Positions 33,941-44,659 of a stretch of DNA of 64,000 bases are shown piece after piece. The notes below the pieces were generated by a model. It searched no databases. It saw nothing but the letters and a program-made list of their open reading frames with translations, and was not told the DNA's origin. Every line of letters starts with the position of its first letter. Positions within the stretch are counted from its first letter, which is position 1. The position numbers and the translations under genes were made by a program. The stretch comes from Aphrocallistes beatrix (taxonomy: Eukaryota; Porifera; Hexactinellida; Sceptrulophora; Aphrocallistidae). The stretch lies in NCBI GenBank assembly GCA_963281255.1, contig OY725499.1, forward strand, positions 2,302,096 through 2,366,095. The letters run 5' to 3'.

Positions 33941-35123
33941 TTATTAAGTACAATTTTATTGTTTTTAACTAAAATAGTCTCAAGTATTTATAGATTTTCG
34001 AGTTGCACGTTAATATTATTTTTCAAAAGTCATAACATTTATCGCTTTCTGAAGAACACCTTTAAAGATTACACATTACGTGTTATTGGTATAATGTATC
34101 TTATGACTAATAGTATTATAAAATTTCCCATTTTTGAGATATACTAAACAAAAAGATTTTAGAAGACACTATGATGAGTATCATCAAATGCATGCAAAGA
34201 CTGTCACGTTAAATTTGCACAAATTTCAGTGTGACGCCCACAGGAATTTCTGAACTTTAAACTCATATTAGTTCAAACAATTTCTTGTGGGTAATCAACC
34301 GACCATTGTGTAAGCATAGAATCATATCAGTATTTTCTGATTATGTGTAAGTAACTATCTAGTTGGAGGGATTATTTAAGTAGAAAGATTCCCCATGAAC
34401 TCGTAATAATGAAAGTTAACTTAGGGTGAATTACGCTAACAGGGCCTATATTTCAAAATTGAGTAAAAAGTACATTTATGGGCAGAAAATTGCTGAAATT
34501 TCTGTAACTTTTCATAATTCACAAAAACGGTCTTTTATCGCGATTCTGAACCAGCCTTCCGATAGGGGAGACAAAACTAGGTGATTTACCAGAAAAACGT
34601 GAAAATTGTCAATTGTTTTCGAGTTATCATGATTAGAAGGATTTGAGATAAGAAATTTTGCAAAAACTGTACATGATGACAAACCCTGTAGGAAAGATGA
34701 ACCAATACAAAGGCAAATATATTTAATTAGAAATGTGGGGATACCTACTACGACAAATGGTAGATGACTATCCTTAATAAGTTACACTAATCCTGTATTA
34801 ATTAACTATTTTAGATAAACATTACTATATAGTATAGACAGCTTCAATTGTTTAAATGCTTGAATTATAGCAATTAAGGTTGGCAGGATATCAAGAAACA
34901 GAATTAAATAAAATATAAATGATGCCTTTAAGGTTTAAGGTTTATTAATTGGTATATACGTACATAGTTCCTAACAATATCCCCCATTGATACCGATTGC
35001 ATGGATTCCTGATAAGAAATGTCCTATTTCGTTAGAATAAAATCAAAAACAGACGTTTTTAGGATAATAATTAATTAAAATAAATGCTAACTGGAGATTT
35101 CATAAACTTTTCATTACAAATAC
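33941..35123. other. intergenic, no gene
   Basis: AT-rich with no repeat or coding signal that I can support. It probably includes the divergent promoters of the 7TM-like gene (minus) and SPO11 (plus). Confidence 0.4.
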
Positions 35124-36221
35124 GTGAGAATGAAAAGTGTTGTATCAGCCAAGTACTTTTCTCGAGCAGACATGCTAAATAAGATAGAATTACTAGCGCT
35201 AAACACAACTAAAGAAATAACAAGTATCAGCAACTCTTCCCTGTCCCTCCTTATTTCAGGGAAAGAGAATTGCTTCCTGAATGAGTCTGGTGTTCTTCAA
35301 TGCGGTAACAAAAGAACCTCGAAAACTCTACTCAACAAGAGATCAAAACAAGTTTCAAACAAGTACGTGAAAGTCTGGTTAGTCCTAAACTACGTGCACA
35401 TGTTGATTTCTTCAGACAGAGAAGTGACATTGAGGGAGGCTTACTACTTCCTTAAAACTCATTTTGAGAATCAGGCTGAATTTACCAAACGACTGATTGA
35501 TATTATGGGACTTTTCGAGTGCAAACGAGAGTGCTTAGGAATAGTAGGGAGTACTTCTGGAGCAATAGGCGGTTTAGTACAATGGATTGAACCGAATCAG
35601 GTTTGCGATTGTTCTAACACCTCACTCGGTGGTAAGCGAATCCCTGGCTCAGTTAAACACGTCACATTCAGATCTCTGGGAGCGAGATATATAATCGTGG
35701 TTGAGAAAGATGCGATATTCAATATGCTATGCGAAGATAAGATATGGGAAAAGATTCCGTGCATTCTATTCACGGGCTGTGGTTACCCATCTCTCAGTGC
35801 TAGGCAGGTGTTGAAGAAACTAGAGTACGACGTCTCTGTTCCAATTTTAGGATTATTTGATTACAACCCACACGGAGTTAAAATTCTATTTACCTACAAA
35901 TTCGGATCTTTTGGTTTAGGAATTGAAACGTTGCATTACACCGTAGATATACACTGGCTCGGGGTGCACTACAGCGATATGGTGGAGCAACCTTCTGTGC
36001 CGGATCATGTGTGGATGGAATGGAGCAAATCTGACCTTGCGACTCACAAAGCAAACAGTTCGACTTTTTCTGCGAAATTAAGTGCAACTGCTTGTGCTGA
36101 GTTAGCAAAGATGGGAGAGATTAGAAAGAAAGCGGAAATTGAAGCGCTTGAATATCGATGTCCCATACAGAAGTTAATAATCGATAAAATATTGTATAAT
36201 AAACACATCAGACTAACTTAG
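35124..36221 (+). CDS. SPO11: SPO11-like meiotic double-strand-break protein (SPO11-2 type)
   Basis: An intronless frame of 365 residues, the usual length for SPO11. The winged-helix part holds the catalytic tyrosine region LREAYYFLKTHF (YY at 107-108; Y108 aligns with the nucleophile). The Toprim domain has the metal-binding glutamate in VVEKDAIF (E194), FTGCGYPSLSARQVLKKLE, and LGLFDYNPHGVKIL. In most SPO11/TopoVI-A proteins the last motif is D-x-D-P; here it is D246-Y-N248-P. The stretch FGSFGLGIETLHY...IHWLGV and the C-terminal RKKAEIEALEY resemble, from memory, the plant/protist SPO11-2 branch more than animal SPO11-1. SPO11 makes meiotic double-strand breaks in the nucleus as part of a TopoVI-like complex. 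Lack of introns could mean a retrocopy, but the frame is intact. Confidence 0.88.
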   Translation: MRMKSVVSAKYFSRADMLNKIELLALNTTKEITSISNSSLSLLISGKENCFLNESGVLQCGNKRTSKTLLNKRSKQVSNKYVKVWLVLNYVHMLISSDREVTLREAYYFLKTHFENQAEFTKRLIDIMGLFECKRECLGIVGSTSGAIGGLVQWIEPNQVCDCSNTSLGGKRIPGSVKHVTFRSLGARYIIVVEKDAIFNMLCEDKIWEKIPCILFTGCGYPSLSARQVLKKLEYDVSVPILGLFDYNPHGVKILFTYKFGSFGLGIETLHYTVDIHWLGVHYSDMVEQPSVPDHVWMEWSKSDLATHKANSSTFSAKLSATACAELAKMGEIRKKAEIEALEYRCPIQKLIIDKILYNKHIRLT

Positions 36222-36940
36222 ACCTGTTTATGTTATTCGTGTGTAAACATTTTCTCTCAAAAATAATGTTTAACTTCTATTTTTATAGTAAATCTACCAG
36301 ATTGTACCAGATTGGATAATCGAGGTGCACTGATGTATGAGCATTGAAGACGATATGGTATCAATACAATTCATCATGGTACACATTGGAGGCATCCAAT
36401 AATAATGCAAATAGAAGCCAATAGTTATTTTGTGTAATGTAGAAAAGTAAGCGAACATGAGGTATGTATAATCATTGTTATGTATAATCAAACGTTGGAG
36501 TGAGTTAACAGAGATACAGGCAGAATTCGAAGAAATCACTCCTCCAGAGTATTGAAGCATTGTTCTACTCGATGGCTTAGTCTGGAGAGTTGTGTTAAGC
36601 GCCTCATATACGATATCAGTTGCAACTTAACCTCTTTTGAGATATATTGACAGAGTCAGGGTATACTTCCAATGAAAGTGTTCATTAATTAATTAACAGA
36701 CATCTTAGTAGTATCGAAACAAAACTTTTCTGTCATTTCGTCCTTTATGCTTTAAAACCCCTCAATACTCTTCATTAGCTTTCCAAACTAATGCTAGTAA
36801 AATAGCATTACTAGTTTGCAAATCGCAAATTGCTCAGGCTTACAGGGCCAGTGCTACCGGGGGGTGTCCTGGGTGTCCGGACACCCACTGCCAATAAAAC
36901 ATGGCGCCGGCCATGGCTTACCTAAGTAATTTTATATATC
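36222..36940. other. intergenic, repeat end near 36850
   Basis: GGGTGTCCTGGGTGTCCGG ACACCCA at about 36862-36886 resembles a hAT-type MITE end, without a partner. No gene. Confidence 0.4.
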
Positions 36941-36944
36941 CAAA

Positions 36945-37500
36945 CATTTGCAGGCTATTGATGATGTGACCAAGTTGAATATAGGAACAGATCACCAGTT
37001 GGACGATAATGAACTTGGGATTGGGACATCTACACGCCTGCTCCTATCTGAACCTAACATCGTAGATTCAGTTGTTGGCACAACTAAATACTTAATAGCA
37101 GTGTAAGGTTATTTTATGAATGCAGTGTCACTAAAATGTTGGCTAAATCCCTTCTAAGGATAGCACCCTCAAGGATTTTTATTTCTTGATCCAAGGAATC
37201 GTCTTGAGATACAAATTTCTGGTTTATTAGACCTGGCAAAACGTTTCTGATACTTCAATTTCGATCGACTTGATTTATTAACCATGGCAATAGGGAATTT
37301 TAAGGTTTGTTGTGATGACCAACTTCCTGCTTTCAATCCGCTTGATTTAGCAGGAACTGATAACTTTTGGGCAGCTGTTGGAAATATGAAGCCTTTGATT
37401 AATAGAGACAGTCAATGATTTAACTTGCAAGCAAAACTCTACTAGTGCTGCCACATTATAATCCAGATGAAAAATTGGAAGTGAAGAGGGGGAGGTTAGG
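36945..37500 (+). pseudogene. hAT-like transposase remnant
   Basis: A decayed frame reads AIDDVTKLNIGTDHQLDDN near 36957. Further on come CCDDQLPAFNPLDLAGTDNFWAAVGNMKPLI and, in another frame, LASKTLLVLPHYNPDEKLE (about 37425-37480). The last resembles the LPHSNADxERLFS dimerisation region of hAT transposases. Multiple frameshifts and stops. Confidence 0.5.
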
Positions 37501-37603
37501 AACTGACAGTTAGTTCGTTACTTAGCTATAAGATGAACATGACACCCCGTGCTTCGAAAATAAACCTTTGATGACGAAAGAATTCTGCTTAAGGCTGCTA
37601 CAA

Positions 37604-37605
<2 letters not shown>

Positions 37606-37650
<45 letters not shown>

Positions 37651-37682
37651 TAATAATAATAATAATAATAATGATAATAATG

Positions 37683-37753
<71 letters not shown>
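37606..37753. repeat. AAT microsatellite, about 148 bp
   Basis: Nearly pure (AAT)n with a few GAT interruptions. It makes false open frames of poly-Asn (plus) and poly-Tyr or poly-Leu (minus). Confidence 0.97.
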
Positions 37754-38049
37754 CTACAACGGACAACTATCGTGCTCTCAATGTTTTCGTTATTCAGAGG
37801 TTCTACTGTATTAAATTCCAAGTTTCCAAGCTTGGCTTTAAAATGACCATATATGCACTGTTAAAATATAATCGTAACAATCCTTATTTCAATAACAAAT
37901 GCGAAAGAAAAGTGAGTAGGTCGTCCTTCCAATTAGTAATAAATCGTCTTATTGCCTCAGGAAATATATAAATTCGTATGAATACCGTTCTGATGGAATT
38001 TAACAGTGATTTAATGCTTCATTTTAAAAGTGATAAACTCTAATACTGA

Positions 38050-39078
38050 CTACACATCATTTGTATTCATCACAAGATATACCACCTCATAAGAAGTCAA
38101 CATAATAGCACACGCGGGCCCAATCTTGGCACACCTGGGAATGACTCCTTCGAAGAAACCTCTCAGCCCAAACTGTCTGTTGATGTCCCTGAAAGCCTGG
38201 AAGAGAGACTTGGATCTCTGCCCTGCCTTCTGAATTGAGATCTCTACGTTGGTTTTGAGTACATCGCTGGGAGTGGTGAGAGCAGCCGCGATAGTGCCAC
38301 ACAGCGCACTCGCAAACAGAGTGATGCCCAGGTCCCCGGCGCTGCCTCGATTCGGTTTGAGGATGCACCTGGTCCTGTAGTTCAGCGCCTCGAACGCACT
38401 CCAGTAGAAAGCAGTGAACGGGATGTCTCGGATCAAAATGGTGCTGTAGCCCCTCCACAGTGAGAAGAGTCCGTTCGCTCGGACAGAATGGCGCGCATAT
38501 CTGTACACCTCTACGAAGTCCATCTTGTGGTGGGACTGGAGGTTGGTCCGGACGAGCTCCATGGGGGCAATCATGAAGCAAGCTATCGCTCTAGAGCCAA
38601 CTCCTGCCACGGCTGGGATGTAGAAGTGGGACAGCTCTGAGCCAAGAAACCCGAGTGCAAATTTGAATTTCATGTAGAGTGTGTAGTAGACTGTCACCTG
38701 GGGGATTATCTGGAAGAGGGTAGGAGTGAGGCCCTTCCAGAACCCCCTGGGACCTGCTTCTTTCAGGATTTGTTTGAACATTGTGTAGGTTCCTCTAAAC
38801 ACGTCCTGGCGAGGTTTAGGATTGTGAAAACTACAAACATCTGCACACATACAAAGCCTGTGGAGATACTTGGTGCAGTAGAGCAGTGATGGGGAGTAGA
38901 GTTTGAGTAGATTGGCCTGTAGTCTCACCTTCACAACATCGAATGGAACCGTAATGAGCCCTGCACACACTCCTCCAACCGACGAAGCTATAACCAAGTG
39001 ATGGAGCTTCGGGCTTTCTCGTTGACGTGTATTCTTACCCAACATTAGATGAAACGTGCTACTAAAAGAAACACCCAA
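38050..39078 (-). CDS. SLC25A39/40: SLC25A39/40-like mitochondrial carrier (glutathione transporter)
   Basis: An intronless frame of 342 residues with three mitochondrial-carrier repeats. Repeat 1: SVGGVCAGLITVPFDVVKVRLQAN. Repeat 2: MIAPMELVRTNLQSH with GLFSLWRGYSTILIRDIPFTAFYW. Repeat 3: TTPSDVLKTNVEISIQ with GLRGFFEGVIPRCAKIGPACAIMLTSYE. The P-M-E-L-V-R-T motif of repeat 2 and PACAIMxTSYE at the C-terminus are those of SLC25A39/40 (yeast Mtm1), which imports glutathione through the inner mitochondrial membrane. An insertion of about 20 residues (LYCTKYLHRLCMCADVCSFH) after repeat 1 contains several cysteines; human SLC25A39 also has a cysteine-bearing matrix loop here. The start is one of several Met codons; the third (residue 12) would also leave a complete carrier. 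Confidence 0.9.
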   Translation of the reverse strand: MGVSFSSTFHLMLGKNTRQRESPKLHHLVIASSVGGVCAGLITVPFDVVKVRLQANLLKLYSPSLLYCTKYLHRLCMCADVCSFHNPKPRQDVFRGTYTMFKQILKEAGPRGFWKGLTPTLFQIIPQVTVYYTLYMKFKFALGFLGSELSHFYIPAVAGVGSRAIACFMIAPMELVRTNLQSHHKMDFVEVYRYARHSVRANGLFSLWRGYSTILIRDIPFTAFYWSAFEALNYRTRCILKPNRGSAGDLGITLFASALCGTIAAALTTPSDVLKTNVEISIQKAGQRSKSLFQAFRDINRQFGLRGFFEGVIPRCAKIGPACAIMLTSYEVVYLVMNTNDV

Positions 39079-39641
39079 GTATTTGCAGCCTCAATTTGAA
39101 TTCGTGTCCCTTTACTTTCTACGCATGATAAACACAAGTCTCAGAGGAGTCATTTTCATCGAGTTTTACGGAAGGGTTTGTGTAAGTGTTCGAAGTCTAT
39201 TTTTAGTATTTGTTTGAAACTAAGATTTTGATATCAAGTCGTAAATACTGATTATGAATTCCCAGGATCTTTCATTACTGTCTTACACGGAGGAAACTCA
39301 AATGTTGATATTTGACACATATGTTGATATATTTACATATTTCACACTGGTGTTCTCTACCGTCGGCTAGTTGCCGATTTTTGTCAAAAATTACATTCTA
39401 AACTCTTAAAATATGACTGGCACATTCTACCTAAAATAGAATTGTTATTTATTAATGCATTTCTAGAACCACACACAAGTAGCTCGTCATAGGAATTCAT
39501 AATGTACTAACTCGAATAGAAACTAGAAAATTCACAACATGTCTACCAGTTGCAATATTAAAACAGATAAAACATCCAGGGACGCATGAAGCAAGAGAAT
39601 ATCAATAGGTAGGTATAGACTAGATTATTCAAGTATTATAG
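39079..39641. other. intergenic between SLC25A39/40 and PEX13
   Basis: About 560 bp with no coding frame. Both neighbours are on the minus strand, so this holds the PEX13 3' end and the SLC25A39/40 promoter. Confidence 0.45.
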
Positions 39642-40733
39642 TCAGTTCGGCTCTAGCGGGAGCTCTGGCTTCCTGACGCCCACGATGCTCATGTAGTTGG
39701 CAGGGACGAGTCCGACCTTGCTGTTAGCGCAGGCCAGGAGCCAGCCCCGTACGTAGGGCTGCTTGTACTTGGGGGCTGCTATCAGTACGTCACCGGACTG
39801 GAAACTCAATTCGCGCGGGTCCTGAGCCAAGAAAGAATGGTTCGCTTTGAGTAGCACGTGTTCTTCCTTCCCCTCCGACCACAGCAGGTCGTCTGTGCTG
39901 GCTGGCTGTGTCCCGAACGATTTGGTGAACTTCCAGAGCAAGTAAGGGACAGCCAAGATTATGGTGAAGAAGGAAATGAAAGGCCAGACGCTGAACTTCT
40001 GATCCGGCACCAGCTGCTCGACAGAGGTGATGTCTCCGATCTGTGCGTGGGCAGAGGTCTCCCACGCAGAGTTGAACTCTGCGTCTCTGAGAGGAGACCT
40101 CACACGTAGCAGCACCAGCAGGAGATGCAGCCAGCCCCGCAACTTGGATAAGAAACTGAGTCCGGAGATGAATCCGAACAGCGAGGATTTCATCCTGGTG
40201 AAGTGGTCGGCTAGTCCCAGGATGGCCCTGAAGGAGGTGCTGAGCGCCATGTACGTGGACTCCAGCATGAGAGCGACCGAGCCCACTGCGCGCACCAGCG
40301 TCTCGATAGCCGAGAAAGCGGTGCGAGTGCTCTCCTGCGCGTCTCGCACGAACGAGCTCTCTGACTCCACTGCGTAGCTAGATCCCATTCCAGGGGAGTA
40401 GTGCTGGAGGTAGGGAGAGTATCCTAGCCCCATGCCCCCCATGCCCCCCATCCCATATCCGTACCCGTACTGCCCGCCCATGTACCCTCCCATGCCCCCC
40501 CCAGCGGCAGGATAGTCAGACCTTCCTGCAGCGCCGGGACGCGGGGGGATAGGGGGAGCGGAAGTGGGGATTCTGTTTGCGTCTGTCTGTACGTACGGAG
40601 AGAGAGAGGGGGGGAGTGAGGAAGAGGACAGTCCTGTCGTGAGAATATTGGATCTAAGAGGGTTCGGCGTAGTGTCAAACGATTCTCTTGAAGCGCCCAA
40701 ATTTCGCTGCCAGGGCTTTGGTGTGTCTGACAT
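39642..40733 (-). CDS. PEX13: peroxin-13 (PEX13)
   Basis: An intronless frame of 363 residues (human 403). The N-terminus starts KPWQRN as in PEX13, then a Pro/Ser-rich region (PPIPPRPGA) and a Gly/Tyr/Met-rich stretch (about 72-116: GGGMGGYMGGQYGYGYGMGG). The conserved core follows (ESSFVRDAQESTRTAFSAIETLVRAVGSVALMLESTYMALSTSFRAILG). A membrane helix lies near 248-270 (WPFISFFTIILAVPYLLWKF). A C-terminal SH3 domain spans about 290-352, with GWLLACANSKVGLVPANYM. PEX13 sits in the peroxisomal membrane. With PEX14 it docks the PEX5 import receptor, and its YG-rich region is proposed to form a meshwork in the import pore. All landmarks are present, so the gene looks functional. Confidence 0.95.
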   Translation of the reverse strand: MSDTPKPWQRNLGASRESFDTTPNPLRSNILTTGLSSSSLPPSLSPYVQTDANRIPTSAPPIPPRPGAAGRSDYPAAGGGMGGYMGGQYGYGYGMGGMGGMGLGYSPYLQHYSPGMGSSYAVESESSFVRDAQESTRTAFSAIETLVRAVGSVALMLESTYMALSTSFRAILGLADHFTRMKSSLFGFISGLSFLSKLRGWLHLLLVLLRVRSPLRDAEFNSAWETSAHAQIGDITSVEQLVPDQKFSVWPFISFFTIILAVPYLLWKFTKSFGTQPASTDDLLWSEGKEEHVLLKANHSFLAQDPRELSFQSGDVLIAAPKYKQPYVRGWLLACANSKVGLVPANYMSIVGVRKPELPLEPN

Positions 40734-41412
40734 TCTGATCTGAATTGCTGTAGTCTAATAGTAAAATTAGGGAATTAATGAAATGCAAATGTCTTCAAAA
40801 TGTGAACAAGAAATAATCATTAATAAAGGGAACCCCCAAAATGGCCTCTCAGAGATGTGATGAGTGTGCTTCCATATTCTTGCAAGTTTACAAATATGTC
40901 TAACTAGCTTTTCAAACCAATTTTTAATAGCGATATTCGGGAATAGTTTTGAGAATGGGATGTGTCACATCCAAAACTTGCTGTTGTTGCCATGGAGAAA
41001 AGTTGCCTGCATTGCTTCAGTTTTACATAAATCGATCATTTCACGATTAAAAGCTATCCTTAGATTATCTATAGAACTGTTGATTCAATAATTCCAGGTA
41101 ATTAAATGGAATGTGAATACATTCCTGAAATTTGAAATGTCGTTGCTATGGAGCAACAGTATCGTCATTTGAAGATTTCGTTAGGAGCAGTTGCGGATCC
41201 AGAAATTTTAATTTAGGGGGGCCAACTTAAATTAGACTGTCCTAGAACTCATTCAACTCATTAATTAAACATTTTATCAACTTGAATAATGGTGTAAGTG
41301 TGCAATGTATTACCCCTGTTTTAACCTCAAATGGTTTGAAACATCCTAACGATATTATGTCTCCTTAGAAGGGATGAGCAATCGTATTTACTCTAATTTT
41401 ATGCTATGTGTA
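40734..41412. other. intergenic, repeat fragment at 41188
   Basis: GGATCCAGAAATTTTAATTTAGGGGGGCC near 41196 resembles the left end of the hAT-like element at 48870. No gene. Confidence 0.4.
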
Positions 41413-41667
41413 CCGTAAGAATAAACTCCCGGCGCTTATTTTTTTCGTAAACCTTAAACCCCAGGCGCTTGTTTTTTTCGTGCTCAAAAACCCCCGGAAC
41501 ACAAAAATTGAAAGCGCAATATCAGCTGTAAAAAGAGATGAACGATTTCCAATCTCATTAATAATCACTAAGAGTATTCATAAATACAGCTAGCCATAAC
41601 AAATGGTTTACCTACCTTAAAATTTTCGCATCTTATCTAACCCCGGCGCTTATTCAGGGAAAGACGG
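41413..41667. mobile_element. Tigger/pogo-like MITE, 255 bp
   Basis: Inverted ends around CCGGCGCTTATT, with TA on both sides (41411-41412, 41668-41669) and a CCGT...ACGG outer match. Relatives at 59239-59373 and 21195-21260. Confidence 0.75.
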
Positions 41668-41847
41668 TATGTGTGAAAGTCCCGACTCCCAACGCTGATA
41701 ATGAGACTGAAAATGATTTTTATTAATAGCAATAACATAAATATAGAGTAATATCTAGTAAAAGTCGAGATAATCCACTCAAAAATTCACTCGACTAGTT
41801 TGTAGAAGTATCAGGTACCGCACTCTTCTGACGTTGTAACCTATGCT

Positions 41848-43500
41848 TTAAGGTAACGAGCATCTCCAGAGTAGATACATCAAAGTAGCTCGATGAGGTC
41901 GACAAATCCTTCCTGCTATACTGAACACACGTTCGTTTTCAGAAATTGATGGGGTTGGTAATAAATAAATTTCGGCACTTCGGAATAAAAGTGGCATTCT
42001 ATTCTGATGCCTCCGCCAGCAATTGATTGGGTCAGTTTCGATTATTTGATTGACCAAACGAATTTCAGATTTAAAGATAAAAATCTCATTTTCAATGACT
42101 TCTATATCTTCATCCGAGGCACGAGCAGCTTCAGAACGAGGTAGATTATCAGAGAGACTTTTTCTCTTTAATAAAGGTAGATTTTGCTTCAATGAAGTTG
42201 GTGGCGGAGATAAATCTCATTCATGGTGTACGTATAATAATATTCATCACCTTTCAAATTTTCAAACGAGCTCTGTTTGATAAGAGCAGCGATGGGCAAC
42301 CTGGGGCCCGCGAGGCTAAATTTGATGGCCCGCGACTCTTTCAAAACACTCTATTATGGCGCCCGCCTAATTTGGTGTGAAATTGATGCTGAATATCAAT
42401 ATATTTTCTATAATCATGATATAATGATTCAATTTATTTTACTTATTTTGCTTTTATAAGTATAATTTTAGTCATTACATTGCTTCCATATACTTGTAGG
42501 TTCTAATGTCAGTTCTTGCTACGACATGGTGATGTGACCGTAACAAGAACTGACAGATTTGGGGCACGCGAGACACCTCGCGGGCCCCAATTGTGGCCCA
42601 CTTAAGGATTAAGGTTGCCCGCCACTGGATAAGAGCCTTTGTAGCGAATCTTGGATCAGCAGTTTGCTATAATCTTAAAGTGATCCTGAGCTACTAACGA
42701 AAATCGTTCTTGGATTAAGCGTAGCATTACCTGAGACATACTATCGTGGTCCGAATCAATTGAATTAAAATGATTATACAAGGATTCTCCTGGGATTCCC
42801 ATTCCACTGATATAGAAAATTCATAATTCCTAGGAATTGGATGCTTTAAGGGTGGGAAAAATTAGGAAATCCTTTAGTTTCTGCATCAAAGAGGCTTTGA
42901 AGCATCTTGTACATTGGATTCCATCGTGTTTGATTCATAGCATCCAGAGTAAATTTGTACTTCAGGAATATTTCCCCACATTGAACGGATTTTCGTGTGC
43001 TATTTACAAATTGATTTGCCTTAACGATAAATTTGTCTACACTTCCGTGTGACCTTGATTGTTTTGAAATAAAGTCATTCACACAAATACCCCAAACAGA
43101 CAATAAACCTGCTGCACGAAGCTTTGAAGTTAAAGAGTTAAGGTTAATATCAGAAAGATACTAAAACTAATCCAGGCGTCAGTCAAGATATTTTCATCAA
43201 TTTGATCTAGTTCATCTTCGTCGTCATCAATATCAATTTCTGCATGTTCATGTTCAATTTCTAAAACTGCTTTTTTCATATTAGCAGCGTTATCGGAACC
43301 AACGCGGACAATTTTATTTCTAGGTTCAATTCACTTGCAGTGTGTTGTAAATTTGAGATCCGTTCTCCCGTGTCCTTTAAAAAATGTGAGAGTTAAGAGT
43401 TCGCTCCTCATCATTCCAATTCGATCAATGAAATTAACAACTAAGCAAATTTCGAAATTCGGGAAGTTCCACTAGTCTAAGAGGTACTTCGGAGGCTATG
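41848..43500 (-). pseudogene. hAT transposase remnant, interrupted by a MITE
   Basis: On the minus strand 42192-41848 encodes NCWRRHQNRMPLLFRSAEIYLLPTPSISENERVFSIAGRI, the hAT C-terminal dimerisation domain. Further 5', 43103-42846 has NQTRWNPMYKMLQSLFDAE, the conserved TRWNS region of the same family. Between them lies a 341-bp hAT-type MITE (42287-42627), and stops and shifts break the frame. Upstream acidic sequence near 43200 may be its N-terminal part. Dead. Confidence 0.8.
42287..42627. mobile_element. hAT-type MITE, 341 bp, 8-bp TSD
   Basis: Ends CAGCGATGGGCAACCTGGGG and, inverted, CAGTGGCGGGCAACCTTAAT, with GATAAGAG duplicated at 42279-42286 and 42628-42635. It is inserted in a hAT transposase remnant. 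Confidence 0.9.
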
Positions 43501-43955
43501 ATAAACTCAGCTAACAACTTGTGGCGTTTAAGATTCTAAAGAGTTGGGCATAGCCATTCCTATCCAGCCACATTCAACACATCATTGAAAAAATCTTTCA
43601 TACCAAGATGGACTGAAAATTTTCAATTTCTTTAACACTTGGCATGAAATTCGAATTTTGCGAAATACTATCCACATCATTTTGTTCTGAAGTTATGACA
43701 AAATCATCGGAATCTGATAGATCAAGGAAATCGGATTATAATTTATCGGAGAATCATTATCATCGTTTGAGAATAGAGTTTCATCTTCCCTTAGACAATA
43801 TATGCTAATAGAATTAAATAACAAAAAAGTTAGGATGAGTCAACATGAATAAAAATAACACAAAGTAAGAAGTGTATAGATTTAGATAACATAAATAACC
43901 ACAAAAAAAACTATCTTCTTTGCCAAGGCAATGAATGTGGTTGATTATAACGTAA
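43501..43955. other. intergenic, possibly more hAT debris
   Basis: Low-information AT-rich sequence that may continue the transposase remnant. No defined feature. Confidence 0.35.
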
Positions 43956-43956
43956 A

Positions 43957-44052
43957 ATGAGTTGTTTGAAACCAACTCATTTCAAAATGAGTTGATTCCA
44001 ACCAACTCATTTCAAAATGAGTTAGTTTCAACCGAATCATTTCAAAATGAGT
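43957..44052. repeat. palindromic tandem repeat, about 34-bp unit
   Basis: Three units built on AACTCATTTCAAAATGAGTT, itself a perfect palindrome around a TTCAAAA centre. Such arrays can extrude cruciforms. Confidence 0.85.
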
Positions 44053-44157
44053 TGATACAGCCCTGCGAGTCCACAGGGAGACTTGAAACATTTCACCCAA
44101 CATCCCCTATTGAACAACCCCTCTCTCCCCCCCAATGTCTTCCATTGAACTGTCACG

Positions 44158-44223
44158 AAAATTTTGGTCCTGCAATGGACCATTTTTTCAGGGAAAATTA
44201 GTCCATTGCAGGACCAAAATTTT
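44158..44223. repeat. inverted repeat with GTCCTGCAATGGAC arms
   Basis: AAAATTTTGGTCCTGCAATG pairs with its inverse ending at 44223 around about 20 bp. CTGTCA/TGACAG flank the pair (44149, 44248), so this may be a small foldback element of about 100 bp. Confidence 0.75.
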
Positions 44224-44659
44224 CAGGGGAGGACCAATTTTCCAGTGACAGAACAACCCCTCTCTCTCTATCCTCAATGTCTCTTATCGAACAACCCCTC
44301 TCTCTTCCCCCAATGTCTCCTATCGAATCCCCTGACATGGTACTCCGTCTTCTATCCAAGTCTCCAACTCTGCTCTTCCATGTTTATCGACTACGATGAC
44401 ATCCAGTTCTAATCTAACTGGTACATCTATTGCTACTCCACAGGTTAGAGCAGGTAGATTTTTTTCAAACGGAATAAAGATAGAAAAACTAGGAAGAGGT
44501 GTGAATTGTGTTTTGTATTCATTTGTTCTGATCATGGCAAGGCCATGTATGTTTGCGAAGAATGCCTCGATAAAGGAAATATTTAATAACATATGGTGAA
44601 AACTTTATTCAACTTTTGAATGCTACATCTACTTGAGAATGGATTGATTAAAATTGGAA
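44224..44659. other. CT-rich repeats and no gene
   Basis: Repeats of CAACCCCTCTCTCT...CAATGTCTCC occur at 44110-44335. Frames at 44320-44600 lack a recognisable domain. Confidence 0.4.

Noticed and set aside
37518..37846. Poly-Asn, poly-Tyr and poly-Leu proteins
   Set aside because: Frames made by the AAT microsatellite on both strands.
38050..39078. SLC25A44 as the identity of the carrier
   Set aside because: First thought, dropped because the second-repeat PMELVRTNLQS and PACAIMLTSYE motifs fit SLC25A39/40.
44320..44592. 90-residue minus-strand protein
   Set aside because: No domain recognised and it overlaps low-complexity CT repeats; possibly an old repeat gene, not supported.
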